Part shown: positions 1-9,040 of the stretch, in pieces
Position numbering within the stretch: position 1 is the first letter of the stretch
How the letters are laid out: each line of letters opens with the position of its first letter
Position numbers and translations under genes: made by a program
Notes under the pieces: generated by a model
What the model saw: only the letters and a program-made list of their open reading frames with translations
Database searches by the model: none
Told to the model about the DNA's origin: nothing
From: Pseudomonas silvicola
Lineage (GTDB): Bacteria; Pseudomonadota; Gammaproteobacteria; Pseudomonadales; Pseudomonadaceae
Length of the DNA: 64,000 nucleotides
Assembly: GCF_026651855.1 (NCBI RefSeq)
Contig: NZ_CP093280.1
Span: 3,946,001-4,010,000, forward strand
Reading direction: 5' to 3'

Positions 1-10
1 GCACCGCGTC

Positions 11-156
11 GCCTGCTTCCCGAGCGGGCGCCCGGTCCCACACGGATGGTTGAGGCTACGAGGTTCACCGGTAGGACCGGGCGAAGCTCGGGAAGGGCAC
101 GCCGCGGTCTGGCAGTCATACCGCGTCGTCTGATTCCCGGGTGCCTGGCCCTACAG
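11..156. repeat. REP cluster (three elements, last one degenerate)
   Basis: Two well-formed REP palindromes in opposite orientation (about 14-42 and 71-96) and a decayed third copy (about 131-155). The core is CCGGGC-GAA-GCTCGG, which folds as a short stem with one G-U pair, followed by a GGAAG tail. The same family recurs near 8.8, 20.2, 31.6, 48.8, 52.4 and 57.3 kb. It lies just downstream of the yjbR stop codon. No gene is visible in bases 1-150. Confidence 0.8.
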
Positions 157-504
157 GTCCAGCAGCATTCCGACCTGCACCTTCTTCGGTAACCGCCGCA
201 CTACCAGTTGATGCGAGCGGCGCAACAAGTCCTGCACTTCCTCATCCCCTACCGGCAACGGTAACGCCAGGCTCACCCAGCCAGCCCGCGCCAGGTACGG
301 CGCCGGGCGAATGCCCGGACGGTCGACGTAGCCCAGGAACAGCTCTTTGTCGACCTTCAGGGACAGGCTGTCACCGGCCAGGCCAAACACTGCGAACATC
401 TTGGTCTGTGCAACGGACAACACGCGAATGCCGCCCCATTTATAGTCTTCCCGGGCCCCGGGCAGGCTCAGGCAGAAGTCGGCCAATTGCTGTTCGCTCA
501 TCAT
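151..504 (-). CDS. MmcQ/YjbR family protein
   Basis: A 117-residue protein of the MmcQ/YjbR family, small cytoplasmic proteins with a DNA-binding-like fold and no firmly established role. Family features seen are a PGAREDYKWG segment near residue 15, the YLARAGWVSL strand near residue 70, and a SHQLVVRRLPKK C-terminal helix. I start it at 504 because this ATG overlaps the TGA of the upstream LysR gene (ATGA), which implies translational coupling. An upstream in-frame start would lie inside the LysR gene and add unrelated residues. The family call is secure; the function is not. Confidence 0.85.
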   Translation of the reverse strand: MMSEQQLADFCLSLPGAREDYKWGGIRVLSVAQTKMFAVFGLAGDSLSLKVDKELFLGYVDRPGIRPAPYLARAGWVSLALPLPVGDEEVQDLLRRSHQLVVRRLPKKVQVGMLLDL

Positions 505-1409
505 ATGTAGCGCTCCCCGCATTCTTCCAGGCTTTTGACCAGGTGGTCGATCCAGGCCCGCACCGCCGGCAACACCCCGCGCCGGTGCGGGTATACCGCT
601 TGCAGCCAACCATTGCTCAAGGACCAGTCGGGCAGCAACTGCACCAGTTCACCGCTGGCCAGTTCGGCTTCACAGTGCATGATCGGCAACAGGGTGAAAC
701 CCAGCCCGGCCATGGCCGTGGCCTTGCGCACCACGAAATCTTCAATCCCCAGGCGCGCTTCCAGCACCAGGTCGCGCTTGTTGCCCTGTTCGTCCAGCAG
801 ACGCAGGTGGACCATGCGGTCGGCTTCCAGGGCACCGAGCACGGGAAGGGCCACCAGGTCGTCAGGGCTGGCAATGGTGTTGCCGGCCAGCAGGGCGGGG
901 CTGGCCACCAGTACCGTGCGCGCTTCGCGCAGGCGGCGGGTGACCAGGCCCGGGTCTTCGTCACCCGGTTCACGCACACGCAACGCCACGTCGATGCCCT
1001 CGGTAATCAGATCCACCCGGCGGTTGAGCAACACCATGTCCAATTGCACGTGGGGGTACTCGTGCAGAAAACTGCTGATGACCTTGGGCAAAAATTCGTG
1101 GGCCAGGCCCACCGGGCACGACACCCGCAGGCGGCCACGGGGTTCGCTGGACAGGCTGGCGACTACCTCGTCCGCCATTTCCGCCTCCAGCAGCATGGCC
1201 TGGCAGTGGCGCAGATAACGTTCACCCACGCTGGTGAGCTTCAGTTGCCGGGTAGTACGTTGCAGCAGGCGGGCCCCGAGGCGGTCCTCCAGCTCGGCAA
1301 TACGCCGTGACAAGCGCGACTTGGGCACTCCCAGCTGGCGCCCAGCCGCGGCGAAGCCCTGAGCTTCAACCACCTTGGCGAAATAGTAGAGGTCGTTGAG
1401 GTCCTGCAT
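501..1409 (-). CDS. LysR-family transcriptional regulator
   Basis: A 302-residue LysR-type regulator with an N-terminal winged helix-turn-helix (about residues 4-63, including FAAAGRQLGVPKSRLSRRIAELE) and a substrate-binding-like effector domain. The Ser-Arg-Leu-Ser-Arg recognition helix and the effector-domain style resemble the CrgA/AaeR branch often seen next to oxidoreductases. It is divergent from the azoreductase gene with a 132-bp gap, so it probably regulates azoR and itself. It is translationally coupled to the yjbR-like gene. The inducer is unknown. Confidence 0.9.
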   Translation of the reverse strand: MQDLNDLYYFAKVVEAQGFAAAGRQLGVPKSRLSRRIAELEDRLGARLLQRTTRQLKLTSVGERYLRHCQAMLLEAEMADEVVASLSSEPRGRLRVSCPVGLAHEFLPKVISSFLHEYPHVQLDMVLLNRRVDLITEGIDVALRVREPGDEDPGLVTRRLREARTVLVASPALLAGNTIASPDDLVALPVLGALEADRMVHLRLLDEQGNKRDLVLEARLGIEDFVVRKATAMAGLGFTLLPIMHCEAELASGELVQLLPDWSLSNGWLQAVYPHRRGVLPAVRAWIDHLVKSLEECGERYI

Positions 1410-1541
1410 GGCCGTTGCTCTGATCGTCTCATGAGTGGGACAATCTAACGCAAACTCACGGACTAATCATCTATTCCATATCCCGGTAGGATGATCTCCA
1501 TTCCAGCTGCCCCGGCGGCCTTTTCCAACAGGAGATTCCCC

Positions 1542-2105
1542 ATGAAACTGTTGCACATCGATTCCAGCATCCTCGGCGACAATTCCGCTTCCCGTCAGCT
1601 GAGCCAGGCCGTGGTTCAATCCTTCGCTGGCGCTGACGTCACCTACCGTGACCTGGCCACCGACGCCCTGACGCACTTCTCCTCGGCCACCCTGGCTGGC
1701 GGCGAAGTGGAAGCCAAACTGTCGGCGGACACCTTGAGCGAATTCCTGGCCGCCGACGTCGTCGTCATCGGCGCGCCGATGTACAACTTCTCGATCCCGA
1801 CTCAACTGAAGGCCTGGATCGACCGCATCTGTGTGGCCGGCACCACGTTCCGCTACACCGAGGCCGGCCCTGAAGGCCTGTGCGGTGGCAAGAAAGTCGT
1901 CATCGTTTCCACTTCCGGCGGCATCCACGCTGGCCAGCCAAGCGGTGTGGCCCACGAAGAGTTCCTGAAAGTGCTGCTGGGCTTCATCGGCATCACCGAC
2001 ATCGAAATCGTCCGCGCCGAAGGCCTGGCTTACGGTGAAGAAGTTCGTGCCAAGGCGCTGGCTGGCGCCCAGGCTAAGATCGATTCGAAGCTGTTCGCTG
2101 CCTGA
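1542..2105 (+). CDS. azoR: FMN-dependent NADH-azoreductase
   Basis: A 187-residue flavodoxin-fold enzyme of the AzoR family. It reduces azo compounds and quinones with NADH through bound FMN and acts in the cytoplasm as a homodimer. Visible signatures are the N-terminal [17 protein letters not shown] phosphate-binding loop, the [16 protein letters not shown] segment near residue 80, and a VSTSGG loop. The start at 1542 is preceded by an AGGAGA Shine-Dalgarno sequence. It sits opposite a LysR gene, the usual arrangement, and is followed by a strong terminator. Length is slightly below the usual 200 residues. Confidence 0.93.
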   Translation: MKLLHIDSSILGDNSASRQLSQAVVQSFAGADVTYRDLATDALTHFSSATLAGGEVEAKLSADTLSEFLAADVVVIGAPMYNFSIPTQLKAWIDRICVAGTTFRYTEAGPEGLCGGKKVVIVSTSGGIHAGQPSGVAHEEFLKVLLGFIGITDIEIVRAEGLAYGEEVRAKALAGAQAKIDSKLFAA

Positions 2106-2129
2106 TAGATCGAAATACGCTGAACCCGC

Positions 2130-2171
2130 GCCGCCCGTGGCTGCTCAAAGCAGTCACGGGCGGCGTTTTTT
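2130..2171 (+). terminator. Rho-independent terminator of azoR
   Basis: A 15-bp GC-rich stem (2130-2144 with 2150-2164, one mismatch) and a 5-nt loop are followed directly by a run of six T residues. It lies 25 bp after the azoR stop. Confidence 0.92.
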
Positions 2172-2318
2172 GTGTGTCATGAAAAGTTGGCCCGCGTTAT
2201 GCTTATGCAACACTGATCAACCTTTCACTCGGTGGGCGCGCGTACGGGACGTACACTGAGCGCACTGCGGTAGCAGCGAAAGGTTCCTATTCAGGCGGGT
2301 GGCAAAGGTGGGCATCCC

Positions 2319-3356
2319 ATGATGCGTCTTTGTGCGAATATTCTCATGTGCGTGGCCCTTGGCCTGATTTCAGTGCAGGCTTCGGCCGCGCCGCCCGCTC
2401 ACTGGAGCGTGGGTTTCCATCGCCTGACCTTTCTCGATCCCCTGGACCATCAGCCCATGCAGGCGCTGGCGTTCTACCCGTCGAACCAGCGCGAGCAACT
2501 GACCCGCATCGAGAACTACAAGGTAGAGGCGACCGAGGATGCACGCATCGCCATGGGCCGCTACCCCATGCTGATGTTGTCCCATGGCAACGCCGGCACC
2601 CCCCTGGCGCTGCATGATCTGATCACCTCGCTGACCCGCAAGGGTTTCGTGGTGGTGGCGGTCTACCACCCAGGCGACAATTGGAAGGACCATAGCCGTC
2701 TGGGCGCGGTGAGCAACCTCTACGGTCGCCCCCTGCAGATCTCCCAGGCCATTACCTCCGCCTTGGCTGAGCCGATGCTGTCGCCTTTCATCGACCCGGA
2801 CCAGATTGGCGTGATCGGCTACTCGGCCGGCGGGGAAACGGCGCTGATCCTCTCCGGCGCTCGGCCAAACCTGGACCGCCTGCGCAAGTACTGCGCCGAG
2901 TTTCCCAATGACGCCGATGCCTGCCAGACCCATGGCGAATTGCTGGTGGACCGTGACGACCTGCGCCCCGCAGCGGATGCGCGGGTCAAGGCGTTGCTGC
3001 TGATGGCGCCATTGGGCCTGATGTTCAACCGCGAGACCTTGTCACAGGTACACGTGCCCACGCTGATCTACAGCGGTGACAACGACAAGCTGCTGGCCCT
3101 GGACAAGAACGCCGCCGCGCTAGCGCGCAAGCTGCCCATGGTCTCGGACTACAAGGTGTTGGCCGGCGCCGGGCATTTCGTGTTCATGGCCCCTTGTGAT
3201 GACGAGCAGAAAGCCGCCATGCCGGGCCTGTGCAACGACGCTGAAGGGGTCAACCGTGAAGACATCCACCGCGACCTGGTGCGCCAGGCCGGGCACTTCT
3301 TCACCCAGACCCTCAGCGAACCGAGCCATGCAGGCATGCAGACGGCTGATCAGTGA
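2319..3356 (+). CDS. Secreted alpha/beta hydrolase (dienelactone hydrolase/PAF-acetylhydrolase-like)
   Basis: A 345-residue alpha/beta hydrolase with an N-terminal signal peptide (hydrophobic residues 4-20, predicted cut after Ala-Ser-Ala near 24), so it should act in the periplasm. The nucleophile elbow GYSAGG places Ser169. A catalytic acid (D254 or D256 in SGDND) and His286 (GAGHFVF) are in the expected order. The HG motif near residue 89 is the oxyanion region. Two adjacent ATGs (2319, 2322) are possible starts. The substrate is unknown. It converges on the downstream MFS gene with a 7-bp overlap. Confidence 0.85.
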   Translation: MMRLCANILMCVALGLISVQASAAPPAHWSVGFHRLTFLDPLDHQPMQALAFYPSNQREQLTRIENYKVEATEDARIAMGRYPMLMLSHGNAGTPLALHDLITSLTRKGFVVVAVYHPGDNWKDHSRLGAVSNLYGRPLQISQAITSALAEPMLSPFIDPDQIGVIGYSAGGETALILSGARPNLDRLRKYCAEFPNDADACQTHGELLVDRDDLRPAADARVKALLLMAPLGLMFNRETLSQVHVPTLIYSGDNDKLLALDKNAAALARKLPMVSDYKVLAGAGHFVFMAPCDDEQKAAMPGLCNDAEGVNREDIHRDLVRQAGHFFTQTLSEPSHAGMQTADQ

Positions 3357-4549
3357 CCGGCGCGGCGAGTGCGCCGCGCCAGTAGCAGTACCAACCCCAG
3401 GCCGCTGATGGCCAATAGCGCGGCGAAGCAGAAAATCCAGCGATAGCCCAAGTGCAGGGCAATCGCCCCCATCAACGGCCCGGCCAGCGCCAGCGCCAGG
3501 TCGAAGAATACCGCGAACGCGCTCAGCCCCGCCCCTCGACTGGTACTGGGCACCTGGCTTATCGCCAGCACGCCCAGCGCCGGGTATACCAAAGACAGGC
3601 CGAAACCCGCCAGGCTGGCCCCCAGCAGGGTGAAGGCAGTGGAGGGCGCCAACCACACCAGCCCCAGCCCCACGGCCTCCGTGGCCATGCAAGCGAGTGC
3701 CACGGTGAAGCCGCCCAGGCGGTTGATGGCATTGATGAACAGCAGTCGGGCGATAATGAAGCTCACCCCGAAAGCGGTCAGGCAGAAAGCTGCGCCGGTC
3801 CAGCCGCGGTCCAGGTAGTACAGGGTAATGAAAGTCGTCAGGGTGCCGTAACCGATGGAGGCCAGCGTCAGGCTCACCCCATACGGCGCGACCCTGCCGA
3901 AAGCGGCCCAGAACGGCAGGCGCTCACCGCGTACCAGGGGGGCGGAGGTCTTGCGACGAATGCACAGCAAACCCACGGCCGCCAATACCGTCAACGCCAG
4001 CCCCAGGCTGTTGAACCCGCCAAGGTCTACCATCCATACGCCCAGCGGCGCCCCCAGGGCCACCGCGCCGTAGGACGCGATGCCGCTCCAGGAAATCACC
4101 CGTGCCGTGTGCTCGGCGCCCACCTCGTTGATGCCCCAGGCATTGGTGGCCACGCCAACCAGGCCCTGGGCGGCCCCCAGCAACAGGCGCGCGACGATCA
4201 GCACTCCCAGGCTGATCGCGGGGTCGCCATGCAGCAGCGTCGCCGCCAGGGTCAGTACGCCGCTGCCGCCGACCCCGATCAACCCCAGCACCACCGTGCG
4301 CTTGGTGCCAAGGCCATCGGCGGCGCGCCCGGCCAGCGGACGGCTGAGCAGCGTCGCCAGGTACTGCGACCCGATGACCAGGCCCGCGATGACCGCGCTG
4401 AAGCCCAACCGGTCATGGACATAGCTGGGCAGCACCGCGATCGGCAGGCCGATGCAGAAGAAGGCGATGAAGGTATAGAAAACGATCGAAACGATCTTCA
4501 GGGTGACACTGGAGGTGCTGGGCGCAGGTGGCTGTTGGGCGGCAGTCAT
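3350..4549 (-). CDS. MFS transporter (YhhS/YfcJ-like)
   Basis: A 399-residue major facilitator protein with 12 hydrophobic segments. The loop between segments 2 and 3 carries the RxADxxGxK/R-type motif (GRAADGLGTKR), and proline-glycine-rich segment 5 suggests an exporter. The N-terminus resembles the YhhS/YfcJ group of sugar or drug exporters. Its 3' end overlaps the convergent hydrolase gene by 7 bp. No adjacent regulator hints at a substrate. Confidence 0.85.
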   Translation of the reverse strand: MTAAQQPPAPSTSSVTLKIVSIVFYTFIAFFCIGLPIAVLPSYVHDRLGFSAVIAGLVIGSQYLATLLSRPLAGRAADGLGTKRTVVLGLIGVGGSGVLTLAATLLHGDPAISLGVLIVARLLLGAAQGLVGVATNAWGINEVGAEHTARVISWSGIASYGAVALGAPLGVWMVDLGGFNSLGLALTVLAAVGLLCIRRKTSAPLVRGERLPFWAAFGRVAPYGVSLTLASIGYGTLTTFITLYYLDRGWTGAAFCLTAFGVSFIIARLLFINAINRLGGFTVALACMATEAVGLGLVWLAPSTAFTLLGASLAGFGLSLVYPALGVLAISQVPSTSRGAGLSAFAVFFDLALALAGPLMGAIALHLGYRWIFCFAALLAISGLGLVLLLARRTRRAGH

Positions 4550-4755
4550 GGCGGCTCGTTCGCGGGCGGGCGGTTGGAGGTCCGGTCATGATGGCGGGGC
4601 AGGGCGGGAAATGGAAGCCGGGGTGAAGCAGTGGTGTGCCTGACGCCGCGCGGCGTGTGCGACGCGGCCAGGTCCGTGTAGCGGACCCGGCCGCATCGGG
4701 CCGCGTGTGGTGCAACTGATGCGCCGTGGCGCGGGTGGCCGCTACACGTCGGCTT

Positions 4756-6342
4756 TTAGAACGTCACGCCCTGGCTGCGCAGGTAGTCGTCGTAAGTACC
4801 GCTGAAGTCCACCACGCCGCTGTCGCTCAGCTCGATGATGCGGGTAGCCAGCGACGACACGAACTCGCGGTCGTGGCTGACGAAGATCAGCGTGCCCGGG
4901 TAGTTTTCCAGCGCCAGGTTCAACGCCTCGATCGACTCCATGTCCAAGTGGTTGGTCGGTTCGTCCATGATCAGCACGTTGGGCTTTTGCAGGGTCAGCT
5001 TGCCGAACAGCATGCGGCCTTGCTCACCACCGGAGATCACTTTCACCGATTTCTGGATCTCGTCGTTGGAGAACAGCATGCGGCCCAGGGTGCCACGAAT
5101 CATCTGCTCGCCCTGAGTCCACTGGCCCATCCAGTCGAACAGGCTGACGTCGTCTTCGAAGTCATGGGCGTGGTCCTGGGCGTAGTAACCCAGTTCCGCG
5201 CTCTCGGTCCACTTCACCGCACCGGCGTCCGGTGCCAGCTCGCCCACCAGGGTGCGCAGCAGGGTAGTCTTGCCGATACCGTTCGGGCCGATGATCGCCA
5301 CGCGCTCGCCGGCTTCCACGGTAAAGCTGAAGTTCTTGAACAGGGTCTTGCCGTCGAAGCCCTTGGACAGTTGCTCCAGGGTCACCGCCTGGCGGTGCAG
5401 CTTCTTGGTCTGTTCGAAGCGGATGAACGGGCTCACGCGGCTCGATGGCTTGACCTCGGCCAGCTGGATCTTGTCGATCTGCTTGGCGCGGGACGTGGCC
5501 TGCTTGGCTTTGGAGGCGTTGGCCGAGAACCGGCTGACGAAGGTCTGCAACTCGGAGATCTGCGCCTTTTTCTTGGCGTTGTCCGCCAGCAACTGCTCGC
5601 GCGACTGGGTGGCCGCGGTCATGTACTCGTCGTAGTTGCCCGGGAACAGGCGCAGCTCACCGTAGTCCAGGTCAGCCATGTGGGTGCACACGCTGTTGAG
5701 GAAGTGACGGTCGTGGGAAATGATGATCATGGTGCTGTTACGCGCCGTGAGAATATTTTCCAGCCAGCGGATGGTGTTGATGTCCAGGTGGTTGGTCGGT
5801 TCGTCGAGCAGCAGCACTTCCGGGTCCGAGAACAGCGCCTGGGCCAGCAGCACCCGCAGCTTCCAGCCAGGTGCTACTTCGGTCATCGGGCCGAAATGCT
5901 GTTCCAGCGGGATACCCAGGCCCAGCAGCAGCTCACCGGCGCGCGACTCGGCGGTGTAGCCGTCCATCTCGGCGAACTCGGTTTCCAGCTCGGCCACGGC
6001 CATGCCGTCTTCTTCGCTCATTTCCGGCAGCGAGTAGATGCGATCACGCTCGGCCTTGACCTTCCACAGTTCCTCGTGGCCCATGATCACGGTGTCGATC
6101 ACGGTGAACTGCTCGTAGGCGAACTGATCCTGGCGCAGCTTGCCCAGGCGCACGTTCGGCTCCAGCATCACCTGGCCGCCGGACGGCTCCAGGTCGCCGC
6201 CGAGGATTTTCATGAAGGTCGACTTGCCGCAACCGTTGGCGCCGATCAGGCCGTAACGGTTGCCGCCGTTGAACTTGACCGAAACGTTCTCGAACAGCGG
6301 CTTGGCGCCGAACTGCATGGTGATGTTAGCTGTGGAGATCAA
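4756..6342 (-). CDS. ybiT: ABC-F family ATPase, YbiT type
   Basis: A 528-residue soluble protein with two ABC ATPase domains and no membrane segments, typical of the ribosome-associated ABC-F translation factors. The first Walker A is GANGCGKS (about 34-41) and the second is GPNGIGKT. Both Walker B motifs read [11 protein letters not shown], and a charged linker joins the domains. The best start is a TTG at 6342 preceded by an AGGT Shine-Dalgarno; the next ATG would remove the first conserved strand. YbiT homologues act on stalled or drug-bound ribosomes; the exact role here is inferred. Confidence 0.93.
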   Translation of the reverse strand: MISTANITMQFGAKPLFENVSVKFNGGNRYGLIGANGCGKSTFMKILGGDLEPSGGQVMLEPNVRLGKLRQDQFAYEQFTVIDTVIMGHEELWKVKAERDRIYSLPEMSEEDGMAVAELETEFAEMDGYTAESRAGELLLGLGIPLEQHFGPMTEVAPGWKLRVLLAQALFSDPEVLLLDEPTNHLDINTIRWLENILTARNSTMIIISHDRHFLNSVCTHMADLDYGELRLFPGNYDEYMTAATQSREQLLADNAKKKAQISELQTFVSRFSANASKAKQATSRAKQIDKIQLAEVKPSSRVSPFIRFEQTKKLHRQAVTLEQLSKGFDGKTLFKNFSFTVEAGERVAIIGPNGIGKTTLLRTLVGELAPDAGAVKWTESAELGYYAQDHAHDFEDDVSLFDWMGQWTQGEQMIRGTLGRMLFSNDEIQKSVKVISGGEQGRMLFGKLTLQKPNVLIMDEPTNHLDMESIEALNLALENYPGTLIFVSHDREFVSSLATRIIELSDSGVVDFSGTYDDYLRSQGVTF

Positions 6343-6902
6343 AGGGCTTACCTATCAATAACTTGGGGAGCGCTGGTTTGGGCTGATACCGTCTTGATAC
6401 CAATTTGGAGCATTGCCAGCTCGTTCCGACCTGAGCTTGGGTTGACCCAACGCGCATGCGCCGTCAGCAGCATCTGCGCGCGAGGCCGAGCTGCCGGACG
6501 TTAAATGCGGGATTCAAACCGGACATTGAGCGTATTGTCGCATAGGTATGGCGGCAGTTGTATGGCGGGCAGTACTGGATTCCCAGTGATTTTCAGGGTT
6601 GGGACCCTTTATGTGTGGCGACCGCAGGTCCATGTCAGCTGCACGCCGTTCCTGCTCGCCGGTAATACGTGGGGCGTGGAGATGATCTTGCCTCGTTTTT
6701 TCGGCGGTGTGCGGACGGCCTGACGAATCTGAGTGGATGAAGCGTCGATGATGGCTGAGTACTGTTGCGCGGGCTGATCAGTTTTGTCAAAACGGCGCTG
6801 ACCAGCGCGAAGCCGAGCGCAAAATCCTTCGGAAATACCCTGGCGCTGCCATCTTGGGTGTGCGATAGCAGTGATGGCTCGATCGGCCTGATTCGAGACA
6901 CG
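6343..6902. other. Long intergenic region with no assignable gene
   Basis: About 560 bases between ybiT and a terminator. It holds the ybiT promoter region at its left end. Small open frames exist on both strands (for example a leftward frame 6609-7085), but they have no recognisable domain, no convincing Shine-Dalgarno and no protein I recognise. It may contain gene remnants next to the AT-richer acyltransferase. Confidence 0.5.
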
Positions 6903-6942
6903 AAAAGCTGTACCCGCCGTCTGTGGGCGGCTTTTATTTTTC
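6903..6942. terminator. Terminator-like hairpin downstream of the acyltransferase
   Basis: An AAAGC/GCTTT outer stem (6904-6908 with 6930-6934) encloses a GC-rich inner stem and is followed by TTTTATTTTTC on the plus strand. The complementary strand also ends in a T-rich tract, so it may work both ways. It lies 56 bp beyond the acyltransferase stop codon. Confidence 0.6.
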
Positions 6943-6997
6943 TTGAGGAAAGTGGGCAGGTACAACTTCGATCCACCGAATTGCTTTCCTGTTTCAT

Positions 6998-8092
6998 CTA
7001 AACCAGGCCGCGCTCTTTGGGTGCCAAGCATGTAGCGAGTCTGCTGGCCAACCGCTTGCCCAGCGCTTTTGATGCGTACCGGCAAGGCGACTCGATGGTG
7101 TGGTAGGCGACATAGGATAGTGCGATGGTCGCGGCGACCAATGCGACCTGTGCACAGGCCGTCGCACTTGTCCCCGAGACTTGAATGATATAACTATCCG
7201 CATACCTGATTAAAATAAGGTGGAACATGTAGAGGGAGAAACTCAGTTCCCCAAGTTTGACGAGCGGCGCCCAGGACAGCACTGCGGACACCCAGCCCCT
7301 CGCCAATGAAAACGCATGAATGCATAGAGAAAAGGCGGGTATGAACAAAAGGGTGTAATCCAGTGGCAGTGTTTTGCCAACGCCCCAACGGACCAGCATC
7401 ACGTAAAGCGCCGCAATGCCCGCCAGTGAACCCACTTCCAGGCATGTGGCTGCCCCTCTGGAGGGGGACCGCGGGCCTGCATTGATATGGTGGAGGCCGA
7501 TCGCGGCACCTGAAACGAATACGAGTGCGTTCAGTGGTGATATCTTGAGTAGCCACCAATAATGGTTGAAAGGCTCCATCCGGTCCACGTAGGCCAGGCT
7601 TACCGCTGATAGTGCGACGATAGGCAGTATGTAAATCAAGACCAGGCCCACACGGGAAGTGTCCAGTTTCAATGATTTTATCGCGTGTAGCATGAACGGG
7701 AACGTCAAGTAGAAAGCCCATTCAATCGAGAGCGTCCAGGAAACGGAGTTGTAGCTGAAATAGTCAAGGTCGCTCGGGTACCAGCTATGCATGAGCAGCG
7801 CATTGGTGATGAACACAAAGGGGCCCGATGGCGCCGTGGCAATGGGTATGGCGAGTGCGAGGGTGAACAGGTGGATTGGGAAGATGCGCCCGAACCGCGA
7901 GGCATAAATGGCTGAAAGCGCCGGCGCACTGAGTGTGGTGGTTCTTGAAGAGTACGTGAAGGCGATAATGAAGCCGGACAGAAGGAAGAAGAACAGAACG
8001 CCCAGTCCTCCCGTATGAGAGCCCGTTCCGAGGTGGTCATAGACAACCGCCAATGCTGCAAAAAATCGCAGGGATGTAAGAGGCTTTATCAC
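6998..8092 (-). CDS. Acyltransferase family 3 membrane protein (OafA/YrhL-like)
   Basis: A 364-residue integral membrane protein with about ten hydrophobic segments. The N-terminal SLRFFAALAVVYDHL segment matches the acyltransferase-3 family signature, with RF near residue 9 and the conserved His of DHL near 20. A further family-type stretch is SWTLSIEWAFYLTFPF. Such enzymes O-acetylate or succinylate surface sugars such as O-antigen or exopolysaccharide. Codon use is visibly AT-richer than in the neighbours and the gene stands alone among unassigned sequence, which suggests transfer. The acceptor is unknown. Confidence 0.88.
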   Translation of the reverse strand: MIKPLTSLRFFAALAVVYDHLGTGSHTGGLGVLFFFLLSGFIIAFTYSSRTTTLSAPALSAIYASRFGRIFPIHLFTLALAIPIATAPSGPFVFITNALLMHSWYPSDLDYFSYNSVSWTLSIEWAFYLTFPFMLHAIKSLKLDTSRVGLVLIYILPIVALSAVSLAYVDRMEPFNHYWWLLKISPLNALVFVSGAAIGLHHINAGPRSPSRGAATCLEVGSLAGIAALYVMLVRWGVGKTLPLDYTLLFIPAFSLCIHAFSLARGWVSAVLSWAPLVKLGELSFSLYMFHLILIRYADSYIIQVSGTSATACAQVALVAATIALSYVAYHTIESPCRYASKALGKRLASRLATCLAPKERGLV

Positions 8093-8150
8093 TCAACGTC
8101 CTTAATTCAGAATTCATCAGCGCTTCAAGCAGGGCGCGCGGAGTTTACCA

Positions 8151-8175
8151 AACAGCCGGCCTGAGCGGCTGTTTT
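8151..8175. terminator. Hairpin with short T tract
   Basis: A perfect 8-bp stem (8151-8158 with 8166-8173) and a 7-nt loop, with TTTTC at the 3' side on the plus strand. It lies between the acyltransferase start and the small acidic protein gene. No transcript that would use it is evident. Confidence 0.35.
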
Positions 8176-8298
8176 CGTGTAGAACCGGGCGGCTGACGAT
8201 TGCAAGGGCGCTGCCCGTTCGTCTACCGTGGGGCACTCCCCTGGTCTTGCCTGCCTCCCAATAGAACGCGTATCTGCACGCGTTCAGCGGAGGTAGTG

Positions 8299-8496
8299 AT
8301 GGACATCGACGAAAATGCCCCAGGCAATATTTCTCAGCGTGGCGTAGGCGGAACCACGGATAACGAAACGGCCCATGGCCCGAAAGGGGACGATCATGAG
8401 GTGCCGTTGCCGCCCGACGACGAAGCGGCGGTTGAAGAAGACATGTCGGACGTGGACGCTTCCGATTCGGTATCGAGCGAGCACCCAGCCCCTTGA
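8299..8496 (+). CDS. Small acidic hypothetical protein
   Basis: A 65-residue, strongly acidic, proline- and serine-containing protein with no membrane segment and no recognised domain; it looks largely disordered. I chose the ATG at 8299 because a GGAGGT Shine-Dalgarno lies 5 bases upstream. A longer frame from 8200 lacks such a site. Many pseudomonads encode similar short acidic proteins of unknown role; I infer that this is real mainly from the ribosome binding site. Confidence 0.6.
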   Translation: MDIDENAPGNISQRGVGGTTDNETAHGPKGDDHEVPLPPDDEAAVEEDMSDVDASDSVSSEHPAP

Positions 8497-8632
8497 CGGG
8501 AATAATCATCTACGGAGGACGATGAAGGACCCCGGCCAGGCAGCGGCTGATTCGTGCGTTATCGGCAAGGGGCCCGCCGTGACACGAGGGTTTTCAGTGC
8601 GACTGCAAGGCACACTCAGCCAGATTCCAGGC

Positions 8633-8664
8633 AAAAAAATGCCCGCGATGGGGGTTAGCGGGCA
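8633..8664 (-). terminator. Orphan leftward terminator
   Basis: The stem GCCCGC/GCGGGC (8641-8646 with 8658-8663) has an A-run immediately on its left, so on the minus strand the hairpin is followed by a T-run. No minus-strand gene ends here. It may terminate a short RNA starting within about 8665-8760. The rest of 8497-9040 holds only a REP pair and the SDR promoter region. Confidence 0.6.
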
Positions 8665-8761
8665 GGGGAATCAAAGGAGCTGGTTGTACCTTACGCCCCG
8701 TGATGTGAAAACTTTGTTAGCTGGCTATTGGATTCGGCGGTGTATCAGTCACTGTTCGTTG

Positions 8762-8862
8762 GCTGCTTCCCGAGCTTCGCCCGGTCCTACATGGGCCTCC
8801 TCACCATCACGGCCATCCTCTGTGGGACCGGGCGCCAGCTCGGGAAGCAGGCGCCGCGGTAT
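8762..8862. repeat. REP pair (inverted, BIME-like)
   Basis: Two REP elements face each other (about 8764-8790 and 8821-8848), with cores GAGCTTCGCCCGG and CCGGGCGCCAGCTCGG. They lie between the small acidic gene and the SDR gene. Confidence 0.8.
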
Positions 8863-9040
8863 ATCAGGCGGACGGGGTTCGCCTTTATCGAGCTTCCCCC
8901 CGGTGCCACAGGGGCAATCCGCCCACCCGCAGTCACAGTGAATCATTGATAGGAATGGGCAATCCTCAAACACGAACTGGCATGGGGCTGCCCGCCCGCG
9001 GTGCCTATGATGGGCCGGTACCCCTCGACAGGACCTCGCC

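Noticed and set aside
4726-6504. Long plus-strand open frame of 592 codons opposite ybiT
   Set aside because: It is the antisense shadow of a well-supported ABC-F gene in GC-rich DNA; His/Gln/Val-rich composition and no domain.
6505-6530. tRNA T-loop-like GATTCAAACC
   Set aside because: The flanking bases do not form the 5-bp T stem and no acceptor or anticodon arms are found.
6609-7085. Leftward open frame next to the acyltransferase
   Set aside because: It starts inside the acyltransferase gene in another frame, lacks a Shine-Dalgarno and matches no protein I recognise.
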